Below, piece after piece: positions 8,758 to 17,216 of a stretch of 64,000 nt of DNA. Each line of letters begins with the position of its first letter. Positions within the stretch are counted from its first letter, which is position 1. The stretch comes from Blautia glucerasea (GTDB taxonomy: Bacteria > Bacillota > Clostridia > Lachnospirales > Lachnospiraceae). The stretch is from NCBI RefSeq assembly GCF_020537505.1, contig NZ_JAJBMO010000019.1:1-64000 (forward strand). The letters run 5' to 3'. The notes under the pieces were generated by a model. That model did no database searches. It saw only the letters and a list, made by a program, of their open reading frames with translations, and was not told the DNA's origin. A program made the translations under genes and the position numbers.

Positions 8758-9825
8758 ATGGACGAAAAAATTAGAATCAACAAATACTTAAGCGAAGCAG
8801 GATTCTGCTCAAGACGGGAAGCGGACAGCCTGATCCAGGACGGAAGGGTGACTGTGGAAGGCCACACGGCAGAACCAGGAGAAAAGATTACAGCAGATAC
8901 AGTGGTATTCGTGGATGGCAAGCCAGTGAAAAAGGTGGAGAAGAAGGTTCTACTTTTGTTTCATAAGCCCCGGGGCATTGTATGCAGCACTAAGAAGCAG
9001 CGCCAGGAGACCACGGTCACCGAATATCTGAACTATCCGGTGCGGATTTATCCAATTGGCCGTCTTGACAAAGAATCCGAAGGGCTTTTGCTTTTAACAA
9101 ACCAGGGAGACCTGGTGAATAAGATCATGCGCGCGGGGAACTATCATGAGAAGGAATATCTGGTGACCGTGAATAAGCCTGTCGATGGTGGGTTTGTAAG
9201 AAAAATGTCATCTGGTGTGCCCATTCTGGATACTATTACCCGCCCCTGTTTTGTGGAAAAAACAGGCGGGAATTCTTTCCGAATTATTCTGACCCAGGGC
9301 TTGAACCGGCAGATCCGCCGGATGTGTGAGTATCTGGGCTATCAGGTGCTTACCCTGAAGCGTGTGCGCATTATGGAGCTGACGCTGGATGGTCTGAAGG
9401 AGGGCGCGTACCGGGAAGCTACCAGGGGAGAGTGGGAGAAGCTGGAGCGAGGAATCTCAGGTTCTTCTCAGCAGCCTGCAGCCATGAGAAGCGGTAAATC
9501 TGTCTTTTTCAATTCCCCTAATAGAGGTAGATCAGAGGTTGGGGCGGTGGGAGAAAGGAAGCAGCATACTTCTACTGAAAATAGTTTAAAAAAACAGCAG
9601 CCTGCTTTACAGGGAAAGACTGCTTACAGCAATCATAACAGGAAAACAGGAGGACATCATGGAAAATTCTCTACAGCGAATGAAGGAACTGGTAGAAAAA
9701 CTGGACCAGGCCGCGAAAGCCTATTACCAGGAAGACAGGGAAATCATGAGCAATCAGGAGTACGACGATCTGTACGACCAGCTGGAGCAGCTGGAAAAAG
9801 AAACCGGAACCGTACTCACAAATAG
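8758..9825 (+). CDS. rluF: RluF-type 23S rRNA pseudouridine synthase with a long C-terminal extension
   Basis: Isomerises a uridine in rRNA (the family includes RluB, RluE and RluF). An S4 RNA-binding domain occupies residues 1-55 (INKYLSEAGFCSRREADSLI) and the catalytic domain follows, with the PIGRLDKESEGLLLLTNQG motif whose Asp is the nucleophile. Homology ends near residue 235. The ORF then runs on for about 120 basic, low-complexity residues, 167 bases of them inside ligA in another frame. Family members usually stop at about 240 residues, so a stop codon may have been lost. I chose ATG 8758 because it begins the S4 domain; no good ribosome binding site precedes it, which fits a leaderless start from the promoter at 8723-8751. 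Confidence 0.85.
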   Translation: MDEKIRINKYLSEAGFCSRREADSLIQDGRVTVEGHTAEPGEKITADTVVFVDGKPVKKVEKKVLLLFHKPRGIVCSTKKQRQETTVTEYLNYPVRIYPIGRLDKESEGLLLLTNQGDLVNKIMRAGNYHEKEYLVTVNKPVDGGFVRKMSSGVPILDTITRPCFVEKTGGNSFRIILTQGLNRQIRRMCEYLGYQVLTLKRVRIMELTLDGLKEGAYREATRGEWEKLERGISGSSQQPAAMRSGKSVFFNSPNRGRSEVGAVGERKQHTSTENSLKKQQPALQGKTAYSNHNRKTGGHHGKFSTANEGTGRKTGPGRESLLPGRQGNHEQSGVRRSVRPAGAAGKRNRNRTHK

Positions 9826-11617
9826 CCCTACCATCCGTGTAGGATACGAGGCAGTCAATGAGCTTCCGAAGGAAGAGCATCCAAGCCCCATGCTGTCCCT
9901 TGATAAGACAAAGGACAGGGAAGTGCTCCGTGATTTTATTGGAAGCCACAAATGCCTTTTGTCCTGGAAACTGGACGGATTGACTATTGTTCTTACTTAT
10001 GAGAATGGGGAGCTTGCAAAAGCAGTCACAAGGGGAAACGGAGTAGTTGGCGAGGTGATCACCAACAATGCCCGGGTGTTTAAGAACATTCCCCTTCGCA
10101 TTCCTTATAAGGGACAGCTGGTACTTCGTGGGGAAGCAATCATCACTTATTCTGAGTTTGAACGGATCAACGAGACCATCGGAGATGCGGATGCGAAATA
10201 TAAGAATCCCCGAAATCTTTGCAGCGGCTCTGTGCGTCAGCTGAACAATGAGATCACAGCGAAACGAAATGTGAGGTTTTATGCCTTTGCCTTGGTAAGC
10301 GCCCAGGATGTGGATTTCTCCAATTCCAGGGAACAGCAGTTTCTGTGGCTGAAAAAGCAGGGCTTCGAGGTTGTGGAATATAAAGTGGTTACGTCTGAAA
10401 CACTGGATGAGGCTATGGACTATTTTTCCACTGCCATTATAAACAATGATTTTCCTTCAGATGGGCTGGTGGTAACCTATGATGATATTGCTTATGGAGA
10501 GTCCTTGGGAAGTACGGCGAAGTTTCCGAGAAATTCTTTTGCTTTTAAATGGGCAGATGAAATGCGGGAGACCAAACTAGTGGATATGGAATGGAGCCCT
10601 TCCAGAACCGGGCTGATCAATCCAGTGGCAATTTTTGAGCCGGTGGAGCTGGAGGGTACCACAGTAAGCCGTGCCAGTGTACACAATATCAGTATTGTAA
10701 AGGAATTACAGTTGGGAATCGGGGATACCCTTAAAGTCTACAAGGCGAATATGATCATTCCCCAGATTGCAGAGAACTTAACCAGAAGCGGCAATCTGGT
10801 GATCCCGGACAAATGCCCGGTGTGCGGCCATGAGGCACGTATCCGCCAGGAAAATGACGTGGAAACTTTATATTGCATGAACCCGGACTGCGTGGCCAAG
10901 AAGATCAAGTCCTTCAGCCTTTTTACCAGCCGGGATGCCATGAACATTGACGGACTTTCCGAGGCAACCTTAGAGAAATTTATTGCTATGGGATTTATCC
11001 ATAATTTCGGGGATATTTTCGAGATTGGAAAATATAAGGAGCAGATCGTGGAGATGGAGGGCTTTGGCCAGAAATCCTTCGATAATCTCATGGCAAGCCT
11101 TGAAAGGGCGAAGGAGACCACTCTTGCAAAGGTGATCTACAGTCTTGGAATCACAGGAATCGGTCTTGCCAATGCAAAGGTGATCTGCAAATATTTTGAT
11201 GATGACATTGAGAAAATCCGTCACGCGGATGTGGAAGAAATCAGTTCCATTGAGGGAATCGGTCCGGTGATCGCTGGAAGTCTTGCAGATTATTTTAGCA
11301 GCGAAGAGAATAATAAGAAACTGGATCATCTGCTTGGGCATCTTCATCTGATCCATGAGGAGACTTCTGAAGAACAGGTATTTGCAGGAAAAACCTTTGT
11401 GATCACAGGAAGCGTGGAACATTTTTCCAATCGTTCTGAGGCAAAGGAATTTATTGAAGCCCGGGGTGGAAAGGTGACCGGATCTGTGACGAAAAAGACA
11501 GATTACCTGATCAATAATGATAAGATGTCTGCTTCATCCAAGAACAAGAAGGCACAGGAGCTTGGAATTCCAATTCTTTCGGAAGAGGATTTCCTGGAAC
11601 TGGCGGGGGAGAAGTAG
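9659..11617 (+). CDS. ligA: NAD-dependent DNA ligase
   Basis: Seals nicks in DNA during replication and repair using NAD+. The 652-residue sequence has the expected parts: an N-terminal Ia domain with YYxxDxxxMSNxEYDxLYDxL, the adenylated Lys104 in WKLDG, an OB fold, a four-cysteine zinc finger (CPVC...CMNPDC), helix-hairpin-helix repeats around residues 460-560, and a C-terminal BRCT domain from about residue 575. The motif is KLDG where KxDG is the consensus, so it is intact. AGGAGG five bases before the ATG fixes the start. The upstream pseudouridine synthase ORF overlaps it by 167 bases. Essential housekeeping gene. Confidence 0.97.
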   Translation: MENSLQRMKELVEKLDQAAKAYYQEDREIMSNQEYDDLYDQLEQLEKETGTVLTNSPTIRVGYEAVNELPKEEHPSPMLSLDKTKDREVLRDFIGSHKCLLSWKLDGLTIVLTYENGELAKAVTRGNGVVGEVITNNARVFKNIPLRIPYKGQLVLRGEAIITYSEFERINETIGDADAKYKNPRNLCSGSVRQLNNEITAKRNVRFYAFALVSAQDVDFSNSREQQFLWLKKQGFEVVEYKVVTSETLDEAMDYFSTAIINNDFPSDGLVVTYDDIAYGESLGSTAKFPRNSFAFKWADEMRETKLVDMEWSPSRTGLINPVAIFEPVELEGTTVSRASVHNISIVKELQLGIGDTLKVYKANMIIPQIAENLTRSGNLVIPDKCPVCGHEARIRQENDVETLYCMNPDCVAKKIKSFSLFTSRDAMNIDGLSEATLEKFIAMGFIHNFGDIFEIGKYKEQIVEMEGFGQKSFDNLMASLERAKETTLAKVIYSLGITGIGLANAKVICKYFDDDIEKIRHADVEEISSIEGIGPVIAGSLADYFSSEENNKKLDHLLGHLHLIHEETSEEQVFAGKTFVITGSVEHFSNRSEAKEFIEARGGKVTGSVTKKTDYLINNDKMSASSKNKKAQELGIPILSEEDFLELAGEK

Positions 11618-11765
11618 GGTGCGTTTGTTTTACAGTGCTGTTTTTCATTGTTTTTGTCTGACAGAGTTTCGTTAAGAATAGGATTGTTATGTGGATTTTA
11701 TAAATGAAATCAAGTGCTTTATCCTGTGATGGAAAAAGTACTTATAGATACAGGAGGAAATGGTA

Positions 11766-12707
11766 ATGCCAATTAAAATACAAAGTGATCTCCCGGTTAA
11801 GGAGATCCTGGAAAAAGAAAACTTATTCGTTATGGACGAGAATCGTGCTATGCACCAGGATATCCGTCCAATTTACATTCTGATTTTGAATTTAATGCCG
11901 TTGAAGGAAGAGACCGAGCTGCAGCTTCTTCGTTCCCTTTCGAATACGCCGCTGCAGGTGGATGTGAGCTTCATGGCCGTGGAGTCCCATCAGGCAAAAA
12001 ATACTTCCAAGAGCCATCTGAATAAATTTTATCAGACTTTCTCTGAACTGAAGGATAAGAAATTCGACGGAATGATTATCACCGGAGCTCCGGTAGAGCA
12101 GATGGAGTTTGAAGAGGTGGATTATTGGGAAGAGGTAACACAGATCATGGACTGGTCCGAGACACATGTAACCTCTACGATTTTCCTTTGCTGGGCGGCC
12201 CAGGCCGCACTTTACCACTTCTATGGCCTTAAGAAACGGAAGCTGGATAAGAAAATGTTCGGCCTGTTCTGGCACAAAGTAATGAACCGCAAGATCCCAC
12301 TGGTACGTGGTTTCGACGATGTATTTCTTGCTCCTCATTCCAGACATACGGAAGTACCCATCGAGGATGTACATGCCTGCAAAGACTTGACTGTTCTTGC
12401 TGAATCTGACGAGGCTGGCCTTTTCCTTGCCATGGCAGAAGATGGCCGCAAGATTTTCGTAATGGGGCATCCGGAATATGACCGTGTCACCCTGGATGGT
12501 GAGTATAAACGTGACCTTGGAAAAGGTCTCCCCATTGAAATGCCCGAAAACTACTACCGCGACAACAATCCGGAAAACGGTCCGCTGCTGCTGTGGAGAG
12601 CCCATGCCAATAACCTGTATACCAACTGGCTCAATTATTACGTTTACCAGAGCACCCCGTATGACCTGTACGGAACACCTGATTTTTCCCGCATTTCCAA
12701 GGATTGA
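11766..12707 (+). CDS. metA: Homoserine O-acyltransferase (MetA type)
   Basis: First committed step of methionine synthesis: transfers an acetyl or succinyl group to homoserine. The 313-residue sequence starts MPIKIQSDLP, like other MetA proteins. It has the nucleophile Cys142 in FLCWAAQAALY and the catalytic His235 and Glu237 in MGHPEYD. MetA enzymes of Firmicutes are often acetyltransferases; which acyl group is used here depends on a single active-site residue that I did not assign. AGGAGG eight bases upstream selects ATG 11766 over the ATG at 11760, which is too close. No SAM riboswitch or T-box is visible in the 148-base leader after ligA. Confidence 0.95.
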   Translation: MPIKIQSDLPVKEILEKENLFVMDENRAMHQDIRPIYILILNLMPLKEETELQLLRSLSNTPLQVDVSFMAVESHQAKNTSKSHLNKFYQTFSELKDKKFDGMIITGAPVEQMEFEEVDYWEEVTQIMDWSETHVTSTIFLCWAAQAALYHFYGLKKRKLDKKMFGLFWHKVMNRKIPLVRGFDDVFLAPHSRHTEVPIEDVHACKDLTVLAESDEAGLFLAMAEDGRKIFVMGHPEYDRVTLDGEYKRDLGKGLPIEMPENYYRDNNPENGPLLLWRAHANNLYTNWLNYYVYQSTPYDLYGTPDFSRISKD

Positions 12708-12824
12708 GAGCGGTTTGTATCCGGTTGAAAAGTCGATTTGCAGGTATGTGGAAAAATCATAATCGTGTGATTGGCAATATAGTGGAAAAATATTGAAAAG
12801 AAAAATCACAGGGAATAAGGAAAC

Positions 12825-12858
12825 TGGACTGCCACGTTTGGGGCGGTCCTTTTTTTTA
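12825..12858 (+). terminator. Intrinsic terminator after metA
   Basis: GGACTGCC and GGGCGGTCC form a GC-rich stem with an ACGTTTG loop, followed by eight T. Confidence 0.85.
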
Positions 12859-12885
12859 TATAAAAGAGAAAGGAAGGGATTTACG

Positions 12886-13230
12886 AAGCTGGTAATAGTA
12901 TTTGATGTCAGCAGAGCGAAAAATAGAGATATAGACATTGCTGATATAGATATGAATAATGTTACAAATGATATGTTTGTATGTTTTTATACTGGATTTA
13001 TTGAGGAAGAAGGATATGAAACGAAAAAATATTTTACAGAACATCCTCAGCTTTCCAATGAATTGCTTGAAGCACTTTTGCAGAAAAAAGTGTCTATTGT
13101 TGATGTGAATTTTGCAGGTGTGAGGAGAGGCAAAGAACATACACCTATGGATCAGTATTGTGCAGATCATGGGGCTTTTATTATTGAGAATTTATGCAAG
13201 ACTTGCGACGCGAAATCATGCAAGGCATGA
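12886..13230 (+). pseudogene. Fragment of a cyclase family (kynurenine formamidase-like) gene
   Basis: The translation from about 12886 matches the middle of cyclase-family metal hydrolases, including VNFAGVRRGKEHTPMDQYCAD and FIIENL. The first ~100 residues with the HxGTH-type metal-binding motif are missing: the frame simply runs back into the metA terminator. The C-terminal ~50 residues are also lost, because after ENLC the frame enters a palindromic repeat (13201-13253) and stops. There is no credible start codon or ribosome binding site. This is a decayed remnant and is not expected to make an enzyme. Confidence 0.75.
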
Positions 13231-13253
13231 TTTCTGTGCATCGCGAAGCGTGT
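13201..13253. repeat. Palindromic REP-like repeat, copy A
   Basis: GAAATCATGC (13212-13221) and GCATGATTTC (13225-13234) form a perfect 10-bp stem with a 3-base loop. Bases 13226-13253 match the reverse complement of 60059-60086 at 26 of 28 positions. It ends the reading frame of the cyclase fragment, so insertion here probably helped to destroy that gene. Confidence 0.6.
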
Positions 13254-13442
13254 AACTGTTAAGGTACTGAACAGTTGGACAAATTCTATAAACAGAATCT
13301 GGAAGCTGGTATTATCAGCATTATTTCACAATTAGGCACAACTATTCAACCAAAAGAAAAAACTTTACATCTTGTGGATATTGTGCTATACTTTTTAAGT
13401 CGAAGTGGTTGTACATTGATAATTCAACACTCGAATTTTTAT

Positions 13443-13514
13443 GCACCTGTAGCTCAGTGGATAGAGCAGTGGTTTCCGGTACCATGTGCGGGGGTTCGAT
13501 TCCCTTCAGGTGTA
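13443..13514 (+). tRNA. tRNA-Arg (anticodon CCG)
   Basis: A full cloverleaf can be folded: acceptor GCACCTG (13443-13449) with CAGGTGT (13507-13513), a D arm containing GCTCAGTGGATAGAGC, anticodon stem GTGGT/ACCAT enclosing TTCCGGT (anticodon CCG, decoding CGG), and a T arm with TTCGATT. The discriminator base is A; CCA is not encoded. The gene lies 52 bases before the ribosome binding site of the next gene and could be cotranscribed with it. Confidence 0.93.
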
Positions 13515-13566
13515 TTGCCTGGAACGATCGGGCGTTCCGGTGCTTTGTATTAAGGAGGACAAGAAC

Positions 13567-14493
13567 TTGGATAATTTCAGAGAATGGTTATCAGATAACC
13601 TTCGCTATTTTATGCTTGGCGGAGCGATTCTGTTAATCGTGGTTGTCCTGTTTTTTGGTGTCCGTGCATTTATGGGAAGCGGGAAGGGCGATTCCAGCAA
13701 GGATACAGCCGAGAATCAGGAGACAACAGACAACGACCAGGGAAATGTTCCTTCTTCTCCGGCAAATGATGGGGAGACTGACGGGAAGAAAGACGCCAAT
13801 CCCATGGAAACAGCAAATGAAGAGATTACTTCATTGATCAAGAGCTATTACAAGGCTCTGGGGGATAAAGATATTACCACATTACGTACATTGGTAGATA
13901 ATCTTGCACCAGCAGATGAGTCTAAGATTACCAATGCCAAGTATATTGAAGGGTATGAAGCAGGTGATATCTACACAAAAAAGGGGCTTGATGACGATTC
14001 CTATGTAGTATATTCCTGTTTTTACTACATCTGTCAGGGGATTGATGCAAAGGTGCCTGCGCTTGCTGAGTTCTATGTAGTAAAGGACACAGACGGAAAT
14101 TGGAAGATTGATGGCGCTGCCCATAGTGACAGTGACGAGATAACGAAATATGAGGTTTCTCTTCGTCAGGATGATGATGTTAAGGAACTGAAGTCCAAAG
14201 TACAGAAACAGTACGAGGACGCCCAGAAAGCAGATTCTGCACTTGCCGCATTCCTTGAGGGGCTTGGGGATGACGTTGCAGGATCCACCCAGACAGCAGA
14301 TGGAACTACACTGGTTGTAACAGAAGACTGCAATGTCCGCGCAGAAGCAAGCAGTGATGCAGATGTGATCGGTGGTCTTGCCGCCGGCACAGAGGTTGTC
14401 AAAGAGGGTGAAAGCGGAGACTGGATTCAGATTGATTATGAAGGAACTACAGCCTACGTTCACAGTAGCCTTCTGGAAGAGAAAACTGAATAA
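13567..14493 (+). CDS. Membrane-anchored protein with C-terminal bacterial SH3 domain
   Basis: 308 residues. A single membrane segment (about residues 17-38, FMLGGAILLIVVVLFFGVRA) follows a short cytoplasmic N-terminus. Next come an acidic, Ser/Thr/Asn-rich linker and an extracytoplasmic domain at about 80-225 resembling NTF2-like/ketosteroid-isomerase folds. The C-terminus (about 250-305) is an SH3b domain (CNVRAEASSDADVIGGLAAG), likely to bind cell wall. The start is TTG 13567: AGGAGG at 13553-13558 is spaced eight bases from it. Frames extending further upstream run into the tRNA and are rejected. Role probably in the envelope; the partner is unknown. Confidence 0.8.
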   Translation: MDNFREWLSDNLRYFMLGGAILLIVVVLFFGVRAFMGSGKGDSSKDTAENQETTDNDQGNVPSSPANDGETDGKKDANPMETANEEITSLIKSYYKALGDKDITTLRTLVDNLAPADESKITNAKYIEGYEAGDIYTKKGLDDDSYVVYSCFYYICQGIDAKVPALAEFYVVKDTDGNWKIDGAAHSDSDEITKYEVSLRQDDDVKELKSKVQKQYEDAQKADSALAAFLEGLGDDVAGSTQTADGTTLVVTEDCNVRAEASSDADVIGGLAAGTEVVKEGESGDWIQIDYEGTTAYVHSSLLEEKTE

Positions 14494-14507
14494 TGTAGAA
14501 AGAAGAA

Positions 14508-14562
14508 AAGACCAGAAAACCTAAATTTACAATTCACAGTAAATTAGTTTTCTGGTCTTATT
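14508..14562. terminator. Bidirectional terminator between convergent genes
   Basis: AAGACCAGAAAAC pairs with GTTTTCTGGTCTT around a ~25-base loop. It has T-rich sequence on both outer sides, so it can stop the SH3 protein gene (+) and the deacetylase gene (-). Confidence 0.85.
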
Positions 14563-14570
14563 TTGGTTAT

Positions 14571-15980
14571 TTATGAAAAAGATCCGTAAGAAACTCCATT
14601 TTCCAGTGCGATTCCCCTGGCAGCCGCCAGCTCACTGACCGTTACCAGCTGGTAGCCCTCCTGAAGCAGCTGTGGGATAAAAATCTCCGCTGCATCTACC
14701 GATTCTTTGAAAATATCATGCATTAAGATGATCTGCCCGTCGGCGGCATTGTCCATTACATTTTGTACTGTGGCGTCCACATTCTGCGTTTCCCAATCCA
14801 GGGTGTCTACAGACCACAGGATCAATGGCCTTGCAGCGATACCTGCTACAGTATCGTTAAAAGAACCGTAAGGCGGGCGGACAACTGTGGCAATATGACC
14901 TGTCAGATCCTTGATCAGCTGATCAGTACGGGAAAGCTGGCTTGACACATCATCTGCGGAAAGGGTGGCAAGATCGGGATGATCATAAGAGTGGTTGCCA
15001 AGCTCGCATCCAAGCTCTTCCATACGCGTTACTGGCTCCTGAAAATATTCCACTTCCTGACCGGCCAGGAAAAAAGTGGCTTTTACGTTATTGGCTTCCA
15101 GACAATCCAGAAGACGGTCGGTAAAATCACTGGGACCGTCATCGAAGGTAAGGGCGATCATTCCCTTGGGCTTAGGTGTAGCGGTAGGCTCAGGCGTGAC
15201 CGTGGGAGTTGTCTGGAGTGCTGGTGCTTCCTGGGAGTTATCTGTTCCGTCAGAAGCAGTATCTTCCCCAGAGGAAACATCAGCTTCTGCGGCAGATGCC
15301 CTGGCATCTGCCACAGAAGCTGTGAGATTGTCAGCTGTAGAAGCTGCTGCAGTATTCATATAGAACACCAGTGCCTTGTCAGAACTGTCATCTGCTGCCG
15401 TAGGATCTCCCTGCTGGGCTCCGTCAGCACCAAAATGATAGATTTTACCATCTATGGTCATATGACCAGTCTGCAAAACACCGTCTGCATTGAAATAATA
15501 GCGGTTTCCATCAAGCTCAAGCCAACCGGTGTGCATGACACCATTTTCATCGAAATAATAACGATGTCCATCTGTATCTGTGAGCCAGCCTTTGTATCCC
15601 TCACCATTTATCATGAAGTACCAGCTGCTGTCGACTGGTGTCCATACACCCTGGGAAGCTTCCGGAGAGACTTCAAAAGAAGTATCCTGCGCTTGGTCAG
15701 AAGTGTCTGGGACAGGTGAAGGTGTATAAACAGGCGTTTCCGTAGGAACAGCTTCCCCGGGTGTAGTCTCACCCTCTGTATTGGTAGTTTCAGCTGCCAC
15801 ACCATTTGATTGAAGCTGAGAATTATCTGTATTTCCAGCTACGAACATATCAGGAGTCTGGGTGTCAGCAATTGGTGAGTGGGATGCGGAAGACTGGGTA
15901 AATGTAACTCCGCAGGCCAGGCACATGAGAACTGCAGCCACTGCCAGCCCCTTATTTGTCCGAGGTTTATGGCCAGGCAT
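14571..15980 (-). CDS. Secreted polysaccharide deacetylase with cell-wall-binding repeats
   Basis: A NodB-family deacetylase of 469 residues that would remove acetyl groups from peptidoglycan or another surface glycan. The N-terminus is a signal peptide or anchor (GLAVAAVLMCLACGVTF). A Thr/Pro-rich linker follows. Three glucan/choline-binding-type repeats sit at about residues 120-190 (GWLTDTDGHRYYFDENGVMHTGW type). A second Ser/Ala/Thr-rich linker precedes the NodB domain at about 273-450. Catalytic signatures are ALTFDDGPSDF (base Asp and metal Asp), GNHSYDHPDL (metal His pair) and RPPYGS. GGAGGAATT precedes the start. The wall-binding repeats indicate retention on the cell surface. Confidence 0.9.
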   Translation of the reverse strand: MPGHKPRTNKGLAVAAVLMCLACGVTFTQSSASHSPIADTQTPDMFVAGNTDNSQLQSNGVAAETTNTEGETTPGEAVPTETPVYTPSPVPDTSDQAQDTSFEVSPEASQGVWTPVDSSWYFMINGEGYKGWLTDTDGHRYYFDENGVMHTGWLELDGNRYYFNADGVLQTGHMTIDGKIYHFGADGAQQGDPTAADDSSDKALVFYMNTAAASTADNLTASVADARASAAEADVSSGEDTASDGTDNSQEAPALQTTPTVTPEPTATPKPKGMIALTFDDGPSDFTDRLLDCLEANNVKATFFLAGQEVEYFQEPVTRMEELGCELGNHSYDHPDLATLSADDVSSQLSRTDQLIKDLTGHIATVVRPPYGSFNDTVAGIAARPLILWSVDTLDWETQNVDATVQNVMDNAADGQIILMHDIFKESVDAAEIFIPQLLQEGYQLVTVSELAAARGIALENGVSYGSFS

Positions 15981-16358
15981 ATAATTCCTCCTTTATGTAG
16001 CGATTTCATGATGGCGAAAGAACAGTAATTAAAATCTGATTTCTTTCCTGCCATCTCATTCTTTTTAATCATACAATATATGACAGAAAAAAACAAGACC
16101 GGCTTAATTTATGACAGAAGATAATCTGCCGAGAAGAGTTTAATAAGACTGATAAAAGTTAGCTCAATATTGTGCAATCTGCATATTTTATGACAAATAA
16201 TTCACAGAAAATCAGGAAATGTTCATTTGAAATTTACGCAACATTCTGCTATATTAAATTATGATAACTATAATTCAAAAAGCATGTACAAAAGCTTTTT
16301 ACAGTTTAGTGTTTCTTATTTGCTACAATAGATAAGAACAGGAAAGAAGAGGAAGCGG
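15981..16358. other. Divergent intergenic region with two promoters
   Basis: No gene seen in these 378 AT-rich bases. On the minus strand TTGTTT (complement of 16091-16096) and TATGAT (complement of 16068-16073) are 17 bases apart and should serve the deacetylase. On the plus strand an extended -10 (TGCTACAAT, 16321-16329) precedes the phospholipase-like gene. An AAAAAGC/GCTTTTT inverted repeat lies at 16278-16301, close upstream of that -10. Confidence 0.55.
16068..16096 (-). promoter_or_regulatory. Promoter of the polysaccharide deacetylase gene
   Basis: On the minus strand TTGTTT, a 17-base spacer and TATGAT lie about 90 bases upstream of the start codon. Confidence 0.5.
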
Positions 16359-16955
16359 TTGCGTAAAAAATCCCATATACTGGTAGCCAGATATCTGGCA
16401 GACCAGATGCCTGCTGATAAGAGTCTGCAATCCCACAGAAAGGCATTTTGCCTTGGAAATATCCTTCCAGATATCAAGCCCTCATTTCTGACCAGGAAGC
16501 ATGAGTACTTCGGTACCTTTGAGGAAATTCAGGAGAAGATGAAGGCGCTTATTAACAGCAGTCCCCAGGAAGGCAAGGAACGCGTTTACTGGCGTAGATT
16601 TGGTGAAGTCATGCATTATATGGCAGATTATTTTACTTTTCCACATAATAAGAACTTTACCGGTAATCTGTATGAGCACAATAAATACGAAAAGCACCTT
16701 AAGAATCACCTGAAGCGCTACATAGAGAGCGGCGCTGCATGCCAGATGGTTATTACATCTGTGTATTTTGAGAGCTTTCAGGATCTTGTAGAATATATTC
16801 GGAAGGTTCATGAGAGATATCTTCTTAAGGAGCGCAATATCGCAGAGGATGTTCAGTATATTCTCAGAACCTGTTCACAGGTGATTCGTGGAATCCTGCA
16901 GCTGTCTGCAAGGCGGCTTGGCAGGGAGAATATTCTGTTTCCGGCTGCATGCTGA
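16359..16955 (+). CDS. Zinc-dependent phospholipase C family protein
   Basis: 198 residues resembling the zinc-dependent phospholipase C / S1-P1 nuclease fold proteins of Firmicutes. Visible metal-ligand candidates are His6 (KSHILVARYLADQM), FCLGNILPDIKPSFLTRKHEY with Asp and His, then EVMHYMADYFTFPHNKNF with a His-x3-Asp pair, and a later EHNKYEKHLKNH. No signal peptide is seen, so it is probably cytoplasmic and its true substrate is uncertain. The start codon is TTG at 16359 behind AGAGGAAG; no ATG lies nearby in frame. It is a single gene with its own terminator. Confidence 0.8.
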   Translation: MRKKSHILVARYLADQMPADKSLQSHRKAFCLGNILPDIKPSFLTRKHEYFGTFEEIQEKMKALINSSPQEGKERVYWRRFGEVMHYMADYFTFPHNKNFTGNLYEHNKYEKHLKNHLKRYIESGAACQMVITSVYFESFQDLVEYIRKVHERYLLKERNIAEDVQYILRTCSQVIRGILQLSARRLGRENILFPAAC

Positions 16956-16967
16956 TATGAGGAGAAG

Positions 16968-17022
16968 CCAGTGCCGGGAGACCACAGCATGAGATCTGTG
17001 GAGTCGGCACTGGTATTTTTTT
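16968..17022 (+). terminator. Intrinsic terminator
   Basis: CCAGTGCCG (16968-16976) pairs with CGGCACTGG (17005-17013), with an inner CCACAG/CTGTGG stem, followed by TATTTTTTT. Confidence 0.9.
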
Positions 17023-17114
17023 GCTCTGAAAAGCAGGGGGCAGAGGAATGACTGCAGTTGCTGGCCAGGTTCTGGACCGTAACTTATTGCTGCTTAGATC
17101 GTGGACAGTAACGG

Positions 17115-17143
17115 TTGATTTAAGCAGGTGTTTATGCTACAAT
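17115..17143 (+). promoter_or_regulatory. Promoter of the NlpC/P60 gene
   Basis: TTGATT (17115-17120), 17 bases, then TACAAT (17138-17143) preceded by TG of an extended -10. It lies about 70 bases before the start codon. A GTGGACAGTAAC repeat motif abuts it at 17101-17112. Confidence 0.65.
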
Positions 17144-17216
17144 AATGTATGTTAATGATTTAATACGAACTGCCTTTGAGGTAAGAATGCATACCTTTAT
17201 ATAGGGGAGTAAAGGG

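Noticed and set aside
11618..11765. SAM riboswitch or T-box before metA
   Set aside because: The 148-base leader lacks the conserved motifs of either and has no terminator.
11892..12938. Long open frame antisense to metA
   Set aside because: It has no recognisable domain, no ribosome binding site and mirrors the codon pattern of metA, which has all its catalytic residues.
13275..13553. Open frames running through the tRNA region
   Set aside because: They overlap the tRNA-Arg gene and have no homology; the next real gene starts at TTG 13567.
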